Shown: piece after piece, positions 10,714-17,779 of the stretch
Layout of the letters: each line of letters begins with the position of its first letter
Numbering within the stretch: position 1 is the stretch's first letter
Assembly: GCF_017114865.1 (NCBI RefSeq)
Contig: NZ_JADEYH010000032.1
Location: forward strand, 1-52,853
From: Streptomyces verrucosisporus
Lineage (GTDB): Bacteria > Actinomycetota > Actinomycetes > Streptomycetales > Streptomycetaceae
DNA: 52,853 nt
Reading direction: 5' to 3'
Position numbers and translations under genes: made by a program
Notes under the pieces: model-generated
Told to the model about the DNA's origin: nothing
Databases searched by the model: none
Seen by the model: only the letters and a program-made list of their open reading frames with translations

Positions 10714-11130
10714 GTGAACACAACCGCCGAAGTGCTGCCCGAGTCCGCGCTCAGAGAAGCGGTCGACCTCCTGGTGAGGCTGGTGGAGGCGGCGGGGGCC
10801 CTGATCATCTTCGTGGGCGCCGTCTGGGCGTTCGGACACTTCCTGTTGACCATGGTGCGCGGGGCCGGTCCGGACCGCAGGTTCAACAGGATCCGGCTCA
10901 CCCTGGGGCGTTTCCTGGCGCTCGGCCTGGAGTTCCAGCTCGCCGGAGACGTACTGCGCACGGCCGTCGCGCCGAGCTTCACCGAGATCGGGCAGCTCGC
11001 CGCGATCGCGGCGATCCGCACCGCCCTGAACTTCTTCCTCGGCCGGGAGATCGCGGCCGAGCGCGCCGAGATCGAACGCGAGCGCCGTAAGGAGGCGGAC
11101 GGCTCCAGGGCCCGGGCGGAACCGGTATGA
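10714..11130 (+). CDS. DUF1622 family membrane protein
   Basis: This protein of about 138 aa has the DUF1622 pattern: LVRLVEAAGALIIFVGAVWAF (first membrane helix), RLTLGRFLALGLEFQLAGDVLRTAV (second helix and conserved core), then IAAIRTALNFFLGREI (third helix). A charged cytosolic tail follows. The function of the family is unknown. Start choice: GTG 10714 begins directly before the conserved part; ATG 10678 in the same frame is an alternative with no better ribosome binding site. Its stop overlaps the start of the next gene (ATGA), so the two are coupled. Confidence 0.8.
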   Translation: MNTTAEVLPESALREAVDLLVRLVEAAGALIIFVGAVWAFGHFLLTMVRGAGPDRRFNRIRLTLGRFLALGLEFQLAGDVLRTAVAPSFTEIGQLAAIAAIRTALNFFLGREIAAERAEIERERRKEADGSRARAEPV

Positions 11131-11372
11131 CCACCGCCCTGAACCTGGCGGCGCTGGCCACCACCGCCTTCGGGCTGGTGTCCGCCGCGGTGGTGCTCGC
11201 GGCGGCCGGACGGCTCGTGCCGGCCCTGGCCGTCCTCCTGGACTTCCTGACCGCGGCGGGGCTGCTGTGGCTGACCGGCGACCCGAGCTGGAGCACCATC
11301 GCGGCGGCCGCCGCCGTGATCGCCGTCCGCAAGCTGGTCACCGCCGGCCTGCGTCCCCCGCGGCCCGGCTGA
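11127..11372 (+). CDS. Small membrane protein, unknown
   Basis: This 81-aa protein consists almost entirely of three hydrophobic stretches (about 5-27, 30-50, 55-72) with a short basic end (RKLVTAGLRPPRPG). It overlaps the DUF1622 gene by four bases (ATGA) and so is probably made at matching levels, perhaps as a membrane partner. I do not recognise a family. Confidence 0.65.
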   Translation: MTTALNLAALATTAFGLVSAAVVLAAAGRLVPALAVLLDFLTAAGLLWLTGDPSWSTIAAAAAVIAVRKLVTAGLRPPRPG

Positions 11373-11502
11373 CCGAGCCGGCCCTGCGGACGGCGGAGTC
11401 CGGGTGGCTCCGGTCCGGTGTCCGAGGGTCGCGCGGGCACCGGACCGGTCACGGGGAGGCGCGGGCATGTTGCGGAACGGAATCACCGGGTAGTCGTGAC
11501 CG

Positions 11503-12033
11503 ATGTTCTTCGACACCGGATACGACCTGCTGCGGGTGGCCGTCATGACCGCGTGCTCCTACGCGGCCCTGATCACGGCGGTGCGGATCTCGGGCAAACG
11601 CACGCTGGCGAAGATGAACGCGTTCGACCTGGTGGTCACCGTGGCCCTGGGATCGACGCTGGCCACCATCCTGCTCAACTCGACCGTCTCCCTCGCCGAG
11701 GGGGCGCTCGCCCTGGCCCTGCTGGTGGCCCTTCAGCTCGTCAGCGCCTGGGCGGCGGTGCGCTCCCACCGCTTCCGGCGGCTGGTCAAGGCCGAGCCGA
11801 CCCTGCTGCTGAGCGGCGGACGCGTGCTCGGGGAGGCGATGGCCCGGCAGCGGGTCACAGAGAGCGAGGTGCTCCAGGCGATCCGCTCCCAGGGGGTCGG
11901 CTCGGTCGAGGAGGTCGCCGCGGTGGTGCTGGAGACCGACGGCAAGTTCAGCGTGATCACCCGCTCGCAGGCCGGCTCGGGCAGTTCCCTGTCGGACGTC
12001 GGGCAAGCGGCCGGAACGCGGCCGGAGGAGTGA
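11503..12033 (+). CDS. DUF421 (YetF-like) membrane protein
   Basis: This 176-aa protein has N-terminal membrane helices (about 5-30, 40-60, 63-83) followed by a cytosolic beta-alpha domain. Family hallmarks are RISGKRTLAKMNAFDLVVTVALGSTLAT, then KAEPTLLLSGGRVL, and SEVLQAIRSQGVGSVEEVAAVVLETDGKFSVI. These correspond to the YetF/YcaP (DUF421) core. The family is membrane-bound and of unknown role, linked in some bacteria to spore or stress physiology. It runs in the same direction as its neighbours but with a 130-base gap from the small membrane protein. Confidence 0.88.
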   Translation: MFFDTGYDLLRVAVMTACSYAALITAVRISGKRTLAKMNAFDLVVTVALGSTLATILLNSTVSLAEGALALALLVALQLVSAWAAVRSHRFRRLVKAEPTLLLSGGRVLGEAMARQRVTESEVLQAIRSQGVGSVEEVAAVVLETDGKFSVITRSQAGSGSSLSDVGQAAGTRPEE

Positions 12034-12137
12034 TCCGGGAAGGGAAGCCGCCGAACGGAGCCTGGACGGGGGCGTGCACCGGGCGGACCGCCGCGAACGG
12101 CACCAAGATGGTCGGGAAGATCCCTTAAGGAGTTCCC

Positions 12138-12590
12138 ATGGCTCGTCATTCCTCACCGCGCGGACGGGCGGCCGCCCGGGGCGCCGCCTCCACGCCCGGT
12201 CCCTTCGGCATGCGGGACCAGCTCGTGACCGGCCTGATGCTGCTGGCCGGCATCTGGCTGGTCCTGGCCTCGTGGTTCCTCAGGTACCCCTTCGACGACG
12301 CCGCGGTCGACGCCCAGCGCAACGAGACCGGTGTCGGCATCGTGCTGCTGCTCGTCGCCTTCGCCCGGATCGTGCGCCCACGCGGGTGGCTGTCGGACCT
12401 GATCGTCCTGCTCCTCGGCGTGTGGCTGCTGGTCGCGCCCGCTCTGATCGACTACGGCGGCCCCGAGAACACCCCCCGGGTGGCCCAGGTCAACGAGGTC
12501 GTCATGGGCATCGTGCTCGTGGTGCTGGCTCTGGTGAGCATGCTGCTGCTGTTCCGGGCCCGGCGCATGAGTCGGGAAGAGGCCGAATGA
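12138..12590 (+). CDS. SPW-repeat membrane protein
   Basis: This 150-aa protein has four predicted membrane helices in two related pairs. LMLLAGIWLVLASWFLRY and LIVLLLGVWLLVAPALIDY are the two SPW-like units (G-W-L-x-x-A-P/S). VAQVNEVVMGIVLVVLALVSM matches the conserved N-x-x-x-x-G segment between units. The N-terminus is basic and cytosolic. AAGGAG precedes ATG 12138 with good spacing. SPW proteins are common in actinobacteria and their function is unknown. Confidence 0.85.
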   Translation: MARHSSPRGRAAARGAASTPGPFGMRDQLVTGLMLLAGIWLVLASWFLRYPFDDAAVDAQRNETGVGIVLLLVAFARIVRPRGWLSDLIVLLLGVWLLVAPALIDYGGPENTPRVAQVNEVVMGIVLVVLALVSMLLLFRARRMSREEAE

Positions 12591-12593
12591 GTC

Positions 12594-12620
12594 GGGTGCG
12601 GCGCGGGTTCCCGCGCACCC
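12594..12620. terminator. Terminator between convergent genes
   Basis: An 11-bp stem with a 3-base bulge (GGGTGC..GCGGG with CCCGCGCACCC) sits between the SPW gene and the minus-strand channel-like gene. Confidence 0.55.
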
Positions 12621-12657
12621 GCCGCCCGTTCGCCCCGCTTCCGGCGGCCGTCCGGGC

Positions 12658-13368
12658 TCAGGAGTCCCCGCCTTCCTCGCCGCCGGTCCCGGCGGGCCGG
12701 TCGCCGGCGGTGCGGGACTCCAGGAAGTAGGCCCCCAGGCTGCCCGCGAGGGTGGCGAAGACGGCCACCGAGTAGACCGCCAGCACGATCTCCAGGATCT
12801 TGGGGAAGGCGCCCGGCCGGTCCAGCGGCTCTCCGGTGACGGTGGCCAGCGCGGTGGCGTGCAGCGCCTCGCCCAGGGAGCGGTAGGAGCCGAACTCGAA
12901 CAGCAGCTCCCCGCTGCCCAGGACGGTGATCGCGGAGACGGCCGCCAGCCACCCGATCCGGCCGCCGAGCACCCGGCGCGCGGAGCGGGAGGAGCGCACC
13001 ACCGAGGAGAGCACCCGGCCGGTGCGCAGCATCCGCACCGAGTGCGCCAGCCGCAGCACCCTCAGGAAGGGCAGCACCAGGAAGAGGAGCTGCCACCAGT
13101 TGCGGCGCCAGAAGGCCCCGGTGTCGGGGGCGATGAGCAGACGGGCGAGGAACTCCGCGGCGAACACCGCCCACAGCAGCCAGCCGGCCACGGCCATGAC
13201 CAGGCTCAGCGCGCTGCCGGGCCGGGCCAGCCGCTCACCGAGCACGAGCAGCAGGAACAGCACGCCCAGCGCGCTCATCACCGGGGTCGCGCGGTCCAGC
13301 AGATCCTGGGCGAGCCGTTCGCGTTCGGAACGGGGGCGGCGGGAAGGGCGGACAGGCAGAGCAGGCAC
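12658..13368 (-). CDS. Voltage-gated-channel-like protein with altered pore
   Basis: This 236-aa membrane protein has the layout of a six-helix voltage-gated potassium channel: helices at about 30-45, 53-77, a segment with RNWWQLLFLVLPFLRVLRLAHSVRMLRTGRVLSSVVRSSRSARRV (regularly spaced Arg, S4-like), then two pore helices ending VYSVAVFATLAGSLGAYFLE. Where TVGYGD should stand, the loop reads ALATVTGEPLDRP. The selectivity filter is therefore not canonical, and the ion, if any, is uncertain. The start is GTG 13368. The gene is divergent from the antiporter gene 650 bases away. Confidence 0.8.
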   Translation of the reverse strand: MPALPVRPSRRPRSERERLAQDLLDRATPVMSALGVLFLLLVLGERLARPGSALSLVMAVAGWLLWAVFAAEFLARLLIAPDTGAFWRRNWWQLLFLVLPFLRVLRLAHSVRMLRTGRVLSSVVRSSRSARRVLGGRIGWLAAVSAITVLGSGELLFEFGSYRSLGEALHATALATVTGEPLDRPGAFPKILEIVLAVYSVAVFATLAGSLGAYFLESRTAGDRPAGTGGEEGGDS

Positions 13369-13501
13369 ACCGCAGCCCTTCCCCCGTACGGCCGGGCACT
13401 CACGCCGCTTCCGCCGGCCGCCCCGCCGTCCGGCTTCCCGGGCGCCTCGGCCCGCGGGTGTGCGGGGCGAGGTGCCCCACCGGCGCCCGCCGGACGTGTG
13501 T

Positions 13502-13535
13502 GCGGGCGGGGTCCGGTGAGCCGGACCCCGCCCGC
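13502..13535. terminator. Strong hairpin, terminator-like
   Basis: There is a perfect 15-bp stem (13502-13516 with 13521-13535) and a TGAG loop. No gene ends here, so it may be an attenuator or the end of an unseen transcript. Confidence 0.6.
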
Positions 13536-13634
13536 GTCCTCGGGGGAGGCGTGTCGCTCGCGCCCGTGTCCTCGTGTGCCGGGCACCTCCTACATCTCGG
13601 CCCGCCGGGGCGGGAGCCGGTCCTCCCGGTGGCG

Positions 13635-13658
13635 TGCCCGCTCCAGCCGGAGCGGGCA
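13635..13658. terminator. Strong hairpin, terminator-like
   Basis: There is a perfect 10-bp stem, TGCCCGCTCC and GGAGCGGGCA, around loop AGCC. It is the second hairpin in the same gene-free region. Confidence 0.55.
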
Positions 13659-14018
13659 GGCGGCCGTGCGAGGCCCGCCGGGGCCCCGGCGCTGCCGTGG
13701 GATGCGGCGGCCCCTATGAGCGGCGCGATCACTCGAGTCGGCTGCCCTCAAGGGTTTCTCCTCTCCTCAGTGCGACCCGCCGTCGCGGCTTCCTGACGGG
13801 CCGGATTTCCGCTGACGGACCGTCAGAACTCCGGAACCCGGTGGAGAGCGCTCGACACCACCCCTTCGGATGAGATGGTGCTGCTCCTCCGTGCCCGAGG
13901 CGAATGTGTGTGTGGTTCCGGGGCGGCCGACATCCGCCGGGCACCCGGTCCGGCGCCTCGTCCGGGCGACGTGACCGGACGCCCCGTCCGCCGGGGTGGC
14001 CGGAGTGACTGTCGGTGC

Positions 14019-15275
14019 ATGACAAGAACGGAGCAGGGCAGCCGCACGGACATGCTGGACAAACTCCTGACCGTCACCGCGGCCCTGGCCCTGGTCGTCG
14101 CCGCCCTCTCCGTATACATCCAGCGCGCTCCGCTGAGCGGGCCGCTGCTGGCACTGCTGACCGGGATCACCTTCGGCCCGGAGGTGCTGGGCGTCCTGGA
14201 CCTGCCCACCGTGGTGGAGGGGCACAAGGAGCTGCACGAGGCCGCCCGGCTGCTCCTGGCGGTGTCGGTGATGGCGGTCGCCCTGCGCTACCCGTTCCGC
14301 GACGTGCGCTCGAGGACGAAACCGGTGACCGTCCTGTTGCTGGTGGCCATGCTGGGGATGGCGCTGATCACCACGGCGCTGTCGGCCGCCGTCCTCGGGG
14401 TCGGCCTCGGCGCGGCGGCGCTGCTGGGAGCGGCACTGTGCCCCACCGACCCGGTGCTCGCCTCCAGTGTGGTCACCGGCGAGCCGGCCGAGAAGACGAT
14501 CACCGCCCGCACCCGGCAGCTGCTCTCCCTGGAGTCGGGCGCCAACGACGGTCTCGCCCTGCCCCTGGTGCTGGCCGCGGTGGCGATCGCCGGAACCCTC
14601 AGCGGTACCGACGCGCTGCTGGAGTCGCTGTGGCAGGTGCTGGGCGCGGTCGTCTTCGGAGCGGCGGCGGGCGCGCTGGGCGGCAGGGTGCTGCGCAAGG
14701 CGGAGGAGCACCGGAGCGTCCAGTCCGGCCCTCTGCTGGTCTACACCCTGCTGCTGGCACTCCTCGTCCTCGGGGCGGCCGGGTTGATGCGCCTGGACGG
14801 CGTCCTGGCCGTCTTCGTCAGCGGGCTGGCCTTCAACGCGACGAGCTCGGTCAGCGAGCGCGCCGACGAGGACAAGAACGACGAGGCGGTCAACCGCTTC
14901 CTCGTCCTGCCGCTGTTCGTCGTGCTCGGCGCCATGATCCCCTGGCGCGAGTGGGGCGAACTGGGCTGGTGGCGCGGCGTCCTGCTGGTCCTGGGCGTTC
15001 TGCTGCTGCGCCGCCTGCCGGTCCTGCTGGCGCTGAAACGGCCGCTCTCCCTGACCTGGCACGACACCCTCTTCATGGGCTGGTTCGGCCCCATCGGCGT
15101 ATCGGCCCTGTTCTACCTGACGATGGAGGCCCACCGGCTCGGCGCCGACCCGGTGGTACTGGCCGCCGGAACGCTGGTCATCGCCGCCAGCACCGTCGCG
15201 CACGGCGTCACCACCACCCCCGGCCTGTCCCTCTACTCCAGGGCGGGCGAGAAGGGCCGGGAGGCGGCGCGATGA
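14019..15275 (+). CDS. Cation:proton antiporter (CPA1/NhaP-like)
   Basis: This 418-aa membrane protein has about 11-12 helices. CPA1 features include PLSGPLLALLTGITFGPEVLG near the start, ARLLLAVSVMAVALRYPFR, GAALCPTDPVLASSVVTGEPAE (the conserved P-T-D-P-V of the ion pathway), and LLSLESGANDGLALPLVL (S-G-x-N-D-G-x-A; conserved Asp). It exchanges Na+ or K+ for H+ across the cell membrane. ATG 14019 is chosen; ATG 14052 is an alternative with a clearer GGAGCAGGG upstream. Its stop overlaps the ATG of the following channel gene (ATGA), which suggests one transcript and coupled synthesis of exchanger and channel. Confidence 0.9.
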   Translation: MTRTEQGSRTDMLDKLLTVTAALALVVAALSVYIQRAPLSGPLLALLTGITFGPEVLGVLDLPTVVEGHKELHEAARLLLAVSVMAVALRYPFRDVRSRTKPVTVLLLVAMLGMALITTALSAAVLGVGLGAAALLGAALCPTDPVLASSVVTGEPAEKTITARTRQLLSLESGANDGLALPLVLAAVAIAGTLSGTDALLESLWQVLGAVVFGAAAGALGGRVLRKAEEHRSVQSGPLLVYTLLLALLVLGAAGLMRLDGVLAVFVSGLAFNATSSVSERADEDKNDEAVNRFLVLPLFVVLGAMIPWREWGELGWWRGVLLVLGVLLLRRLPVLLALKRPLSLTWHDTLFMGWFGPIGVSALFYLTMEAHRLGADPVVLAAGTLVIAASTVAHGVTTTPGLSLYSRAGEKGREAAR

Positions 15276-16276
15276 ACGTACTGACCGTGGTGGCCGGCTG
15301 CGCCCTGGTGATTCTGGCACTGGCCGACGCGGTGGTCACCGCACTGTCGATGGTCACGGTCACCGGCCCGGTCAGCGGCCGGGTGGCCGGAGCCGTGTGG
15401 CGGACGTCCCTGGCGCTCAACGCCCGGACCGGACGCGGATCGGCCTTCCTGAAATGGAGCGGGACGTATACCCTGCTGGCCACCTTCACGACGTGGGCGG
15501 TGCTGCTGTGGGCCGGGTGGTGGCTGGTCTTCAGCGCCGACACGGCCTCCGTCGTCGCCTCCCGTACCGCCGTGCCCGCCGACGGATGGGACCGGGTGTA
15601 CTTCACCGGCTACACGGTCTTCACCCTGGGCATCGGCGACTACGTGCCGGACACCGCCTGGGCCCAGGTGGCCACCGCCGTCGCCTCCCTGTCGGGACTC
15701 TTCCTGGTGACGCTCTCCCTCACCTACCTGGTGCAGGTGGTCCAGGCGGTGGTCCACAAGCGTGTGCTCGCCCAGCAGATCCACTGCCTGGGCCGGGACG
15801 CCTTTGGCATCATCGCCGCCGGGTGGACCGGAAGCGGCTTCAGTTCCATGTTCAACCAGCAACTGGTCTCCCTGACCGAGCCACTGCTGCGCCTGGGCGA
15901 GCAGCACCTGGCCTACCCGGTCGTCCACTACTTCCACTCGACCCGGCGGAGCAAGGCACCCGCCCGCGCGCTGGCCGCCCTCGACGACGCCCTGCTGCTG
16001 CTCCGTGCCGGCGTCGGCCCCGGAAGCCGGCCCGACCCGGCGGCCACCGGACCCTTGTGGTCCGCCCTGGAGCAGGTGCTGGACACCCTGCACGGCCAGT
16101 TCTTCACCCGGGCCGAGCAGGAACGTCCCGCGCCCGCGCTGTCGGTGCTGCGGGAGGCGGGCGTCCCCGTGGTCGACGAGGAGGAGTACACGGCCCGCGT
16201 CCGCGAGCACGCCGGGCGGCGGCGAGCTCTCCAGGGGTTCCTGCACAGCGACGGCTGGGACGGGGACAGGGTCTGA
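15272..16276 (+). CDS. Two-helix ion channel protein
   Basis: This 334-aa protein has a hydrophobic N-terminal helix (about 1-25), a second helix (about 67-88), and a pore unit where FTGYTVFTLGIGDYVPDTAWAQ (about 112-133) matches the K+ channel filter with TLGIGD in place of TVGYGD, then the inner helix LSGLFLVTLSLTYLVQVVQAV. The C-terminal 180 residues are cytosolic and helical, with no known ligand domain. TLGxGD filters are found in a bacterial channel subgroup. It overlaps the antiporter gene by four bases, suggesting a joint role in cation balance. A terminator lies 60 bases downstream. Confidence 0.85.
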   Translation: MNVLTVVAGCALVILALADAVVTALSMVTVTGPVSGRVAGAVWRTSLALNARTGRGSAFLKWSGTYTLLATFTTWAVLLWAGWWLVFSADTASVVASRTAVPADGWDRVYFTGYTVFTLGIGDYVPDTAWAQVATAVASLSGLFLVTLSLTYLVQVVQAVVHKRVLAQQIHCLGRDAFGIIAAGWTGSGFSSMFNQQLVSLTEPLLRLGEQHLAYPVVHYFHSTRRSKAPARALAALDDALLLLRAGVGPGSRPDPAATGPLWSALEQVLDTLHGQFFTRAEQERPAPALSVLREAGVPVVDEEEYTARVREHAGRRRALQGFLHSDGWDGDRV

Positions 16277-16333
16277 CGCCCCGCCGCCCGGTGCCGGCCG
16301 GTCCCAGCGGGGAGGGCGCAGGCCCCGCACGTA

Positions 16334-16361
16334 CGCCGCCCCGGCCGGGGCCGGGGCGGCG
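16334..16361. terminator. Terminator between convergent genes
   Basis: A perfect 12-bp stem (16334-16345 with 16350-16361) and 4-base loop sits between the channel gene and the minus-strand copper-binding protein gene. Confidence 0.7.
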
Positions 16362-16406
16362 CAGGGCGGTGTTCCTTCTGACCCGAAGACGGCCTCGGAA
16401 GGGGCC

Positions 16407-16814
16407 TCAGAGGGTCGTCAGCAGCTCGTTGCAGGCCTGCTCGCAGCGGCGGCAGGCCTCGGCGCATATACGGCAGTGCTCGTGCATGTCGGCGTGGCGC
16501 TCGCACTCCTCCGCGCAGGACTTGCAGACCATGGCGCAGGCCTGGAGCTGGGTGCGGGTGATGTTGGCGTCGTAGCCGGTGTGCCGGGACAGGATCTTGC
16601 CGGTGGCCTCGCAGATGTCCGAGCAGTCCAGGTTGGTGCGGATGCACTTGCGCAGCTCGGCGACCATGTCCTCCGACAGGCAGGCGTCCGCGCACGCCGT
16701 ACAGGCCTGCGAGCAGTCGAAGCACTCGGCGATGCAGCGTTCCATGGCCTCGCGGTTCACACCGCCGAGGTCGGCCGGGTAGGTGCGCAGCATCTCGCTG
16801 ACCATCGTCGTCAT
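16407..16814 (-). CDS. Four-helix-bundle copper-binding protein (Csp/DUF326)
   Basis: This 135-aa protein is rich in Cys placed inside helices: RCIAECFDCSQACTACADACL, RKCIRTNLDCSDICE, ACAMVCKSCAEECERHADMHEHCRICAEACRRCEQACNELL. I count 17 Cys and several His, the pattern of Csp-type copper storage proteins, which load many Cu(I) ions inside a four-helix bundle. There is no signal peptide, so it is cytosolic and most like Csp3. ATG 16814 is preceded by AAAGGGGA at good spacing. The frame is open far upstream but passes through a strong hairpin, so the longer reading is not used. Confidence 0.92.
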   Translation of the reverse strand: MTTMVSEMLRTYPADLGGVNREAMERCIAECFDCSQACTACADACLSEDMVAELRKCIRTNLDCSDICEATGKILSRHTGYDANITRTQLQACAMVCKSCAEECERHADMHEHCRICAEACRRCEQACNELLTTL

Positions 16815-16922
16815 GATCGTCCCCTTTCGCGCGATTTCGTTCGATCTCGCGGTCCCGGCCCGGTGTGAGGGCGGGGCCCGCGGTGCCGTGCGGACGGGTA
16901 ACACCCCAAAGGGGTGCATAAA

Positions 16923-16965
16923 CCGGGGGGCCGGGATCCGTGCCATGCGGATCCCGGCCCCCCGG
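16923..16965 (-). terminator. Strong hairpin upstream of the Csp gene
   Basis: An 18-bp stem (16923-16940 with 16948-16965) and 7-base loop follows the decayed minus-strand gene and precedes the Csp ribosome binding site. It is most simply that gene's terminator, but it could act as an attenuator of the Csp gene. Confidence 0.65.
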
Positions 16966-16969
16966 CGCC

Positions 16970-17265
16970 GGTCCTGCTTCCGGCCGAGTAGCTTCTCCAC
17001 CGTGTCGATCCCGGCGTTCCGGGCGGTGATGATGTCGTCGGCCATGGCCTTCGCCGGGACGTAGGAGCCGTTCTCCTTCGGGTCCTCGGCTCCCCACCGC
17101 CTGCCGGTGGCGGGGAGCATCCCCTGGGCGAAGGGGGCGTAGGCGGTGCTGTGGTGGCCGGCCGAGGCGGGGGCGGAGAAGTCCGCGGCGGGCTTGTCAT
17201 CCTCCCCCGCCGCGGCCGGCGGGGGAGGACTCCTGGGAACCGCAGGCGGCCAGGGCGGCGAGCGG
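16970..17265 (-). pseudogene. Decayed lipoprotein-like gene
   Basis: On the minus strand a lipobox-like segment (PLAALAACGSQESSPA) ends in one frame near 17215. Another frame continues with DFSAPASAGHHSTAYAPFAQGMLPATG and then KAMADDIITARNAGIDTVEKLLGRKQ. The last segment resembles the C-terminus of DUF305-type metal-associated lipoproteins (GPAKxMAxxIxxxQxAEIxxMxxLLG), but the HH motif expected after the GM is not in place. No start with a signal peptide core remains because the ArsR promoter occupies that place. I call it a remnant with low confidence. Confidence 0.3.
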
Positions 17266-17301
17266 GGTGGTTTCGAGGCCCACGCATCCTGGCCCGGCTG
17301 A

Positions 17302-17333
17302 TTCGACGTGTGTCAACATAGGTGTATGTCGAA
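17302..17333. promoter_or_regulatory. Probable ArsR operator
   Basis: TTCGAC (17302-17307) and GTCGAA (17328-17333) form an inverted repeat spanning the start codon of the ArsR gene. The position fits autorepression. Symmetry is confined to the outer six bases. Confidence 0.45.
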
Positions 17334-17679
17334 CACGAAGGCGCCGCCGGTTCCGAAGGTGGAGCCGTGCTGCCCGCCGCTGACCGAGCGCCCGCTGACG
17401 GCCGAGGAGGCCGAGCGGACCGCCGCGATGTTCAAGGCGCTGGGCGATCCGGTGCGGCTGCGGCTGTTCTCCCTGGTGGCCTCGCACGACGGCGGTGAGG
17501 CCTGTGTGTGCGACATCTCCGATGTCGGGGTCTCCCAGCCCACCGTCAGCCACCACCTGAAGAAGCTCCGTGAGGCCGGACTGCTCACCTCCGAGCGCCG
17601 CGGCACCTGGGTGTACTACCGCGTCGAGCCGTCGGTGCTCGCCGCCATGGGACGGCTCCTCGTCTCGGCCGGGGCCTGA
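17326..17679 (+). CDS. ArsR/SmtB family metal-responsive repressor
   Basis: This 117-aa winged-helix repressor reads MFKALGDPVRLRLFSLVASHDGGEACVCDISDVGVSQPTVSHHLKKLREAGLL, then the wing RRGTWVYYRVEP. CVCD (about residues 63-66) is the classic alpha3 metal/metalloid site. A Cys pair near the start (VEPCCPP, about 14-15) is shared with actinobacterial ArsR proteins that sense As(III) or Cd/Pb. Metal binding would release it from DNA. ATG 17326 lies inside the inverted repeat. No arsenite pump or reductase gene is adjacent. The copper-binding protein gene lies on the other side, so target genes are uncertain. Confidence 0.9.
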   Translation: MSNTKAPPVPKVEPCCPPLTERPLTAEEAERTAAMFKALGDPVRLRLFSLVASHDGGEACVCDISDVGVSQPTVSHHLKKLREAGLLTSERRGTWVYYRVEPSVLAAMGRLLVSAGA

Positions 17680-17779
17680 CCCTCCCGCGCCGTGGCGGGC
17701 GGTACGGCGAGCGCCCCCACCGGACCCGAGCGGGCGGGGACTTGTCATCCTGTTTACGGCGCGCCGCGCGGGCCCGGTG

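Larger units (their letters stand above)
13369..14018. other. Long divergent intergenic region
   Basis: This 650-base stretch between divergent genes has no credible coding frame. It contains two strong hairpins (13502-13535 and 13635-13658), listed separately, which is unusual where only promoters are expected. Confidence 0.5.
16815..17325. other. Region between Csp and ArsR genes
   Basis: Apart from the decayed lipoprotein, its terminator-like hairpin and the ArsR operator listed separately, I see nothing coding here. Confidence 0.4.

Noticed and set aside
16407..17120. Reading the Csp protein as a 237-aa fusion with the upstream lipoprotein remnant
   Set aside because: The frame happens to stay open, but it crosses an 18-bp hairpin and a good internal ribosome binding site precedes ATG 16814. 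The shorter protein has the normal Csp length.
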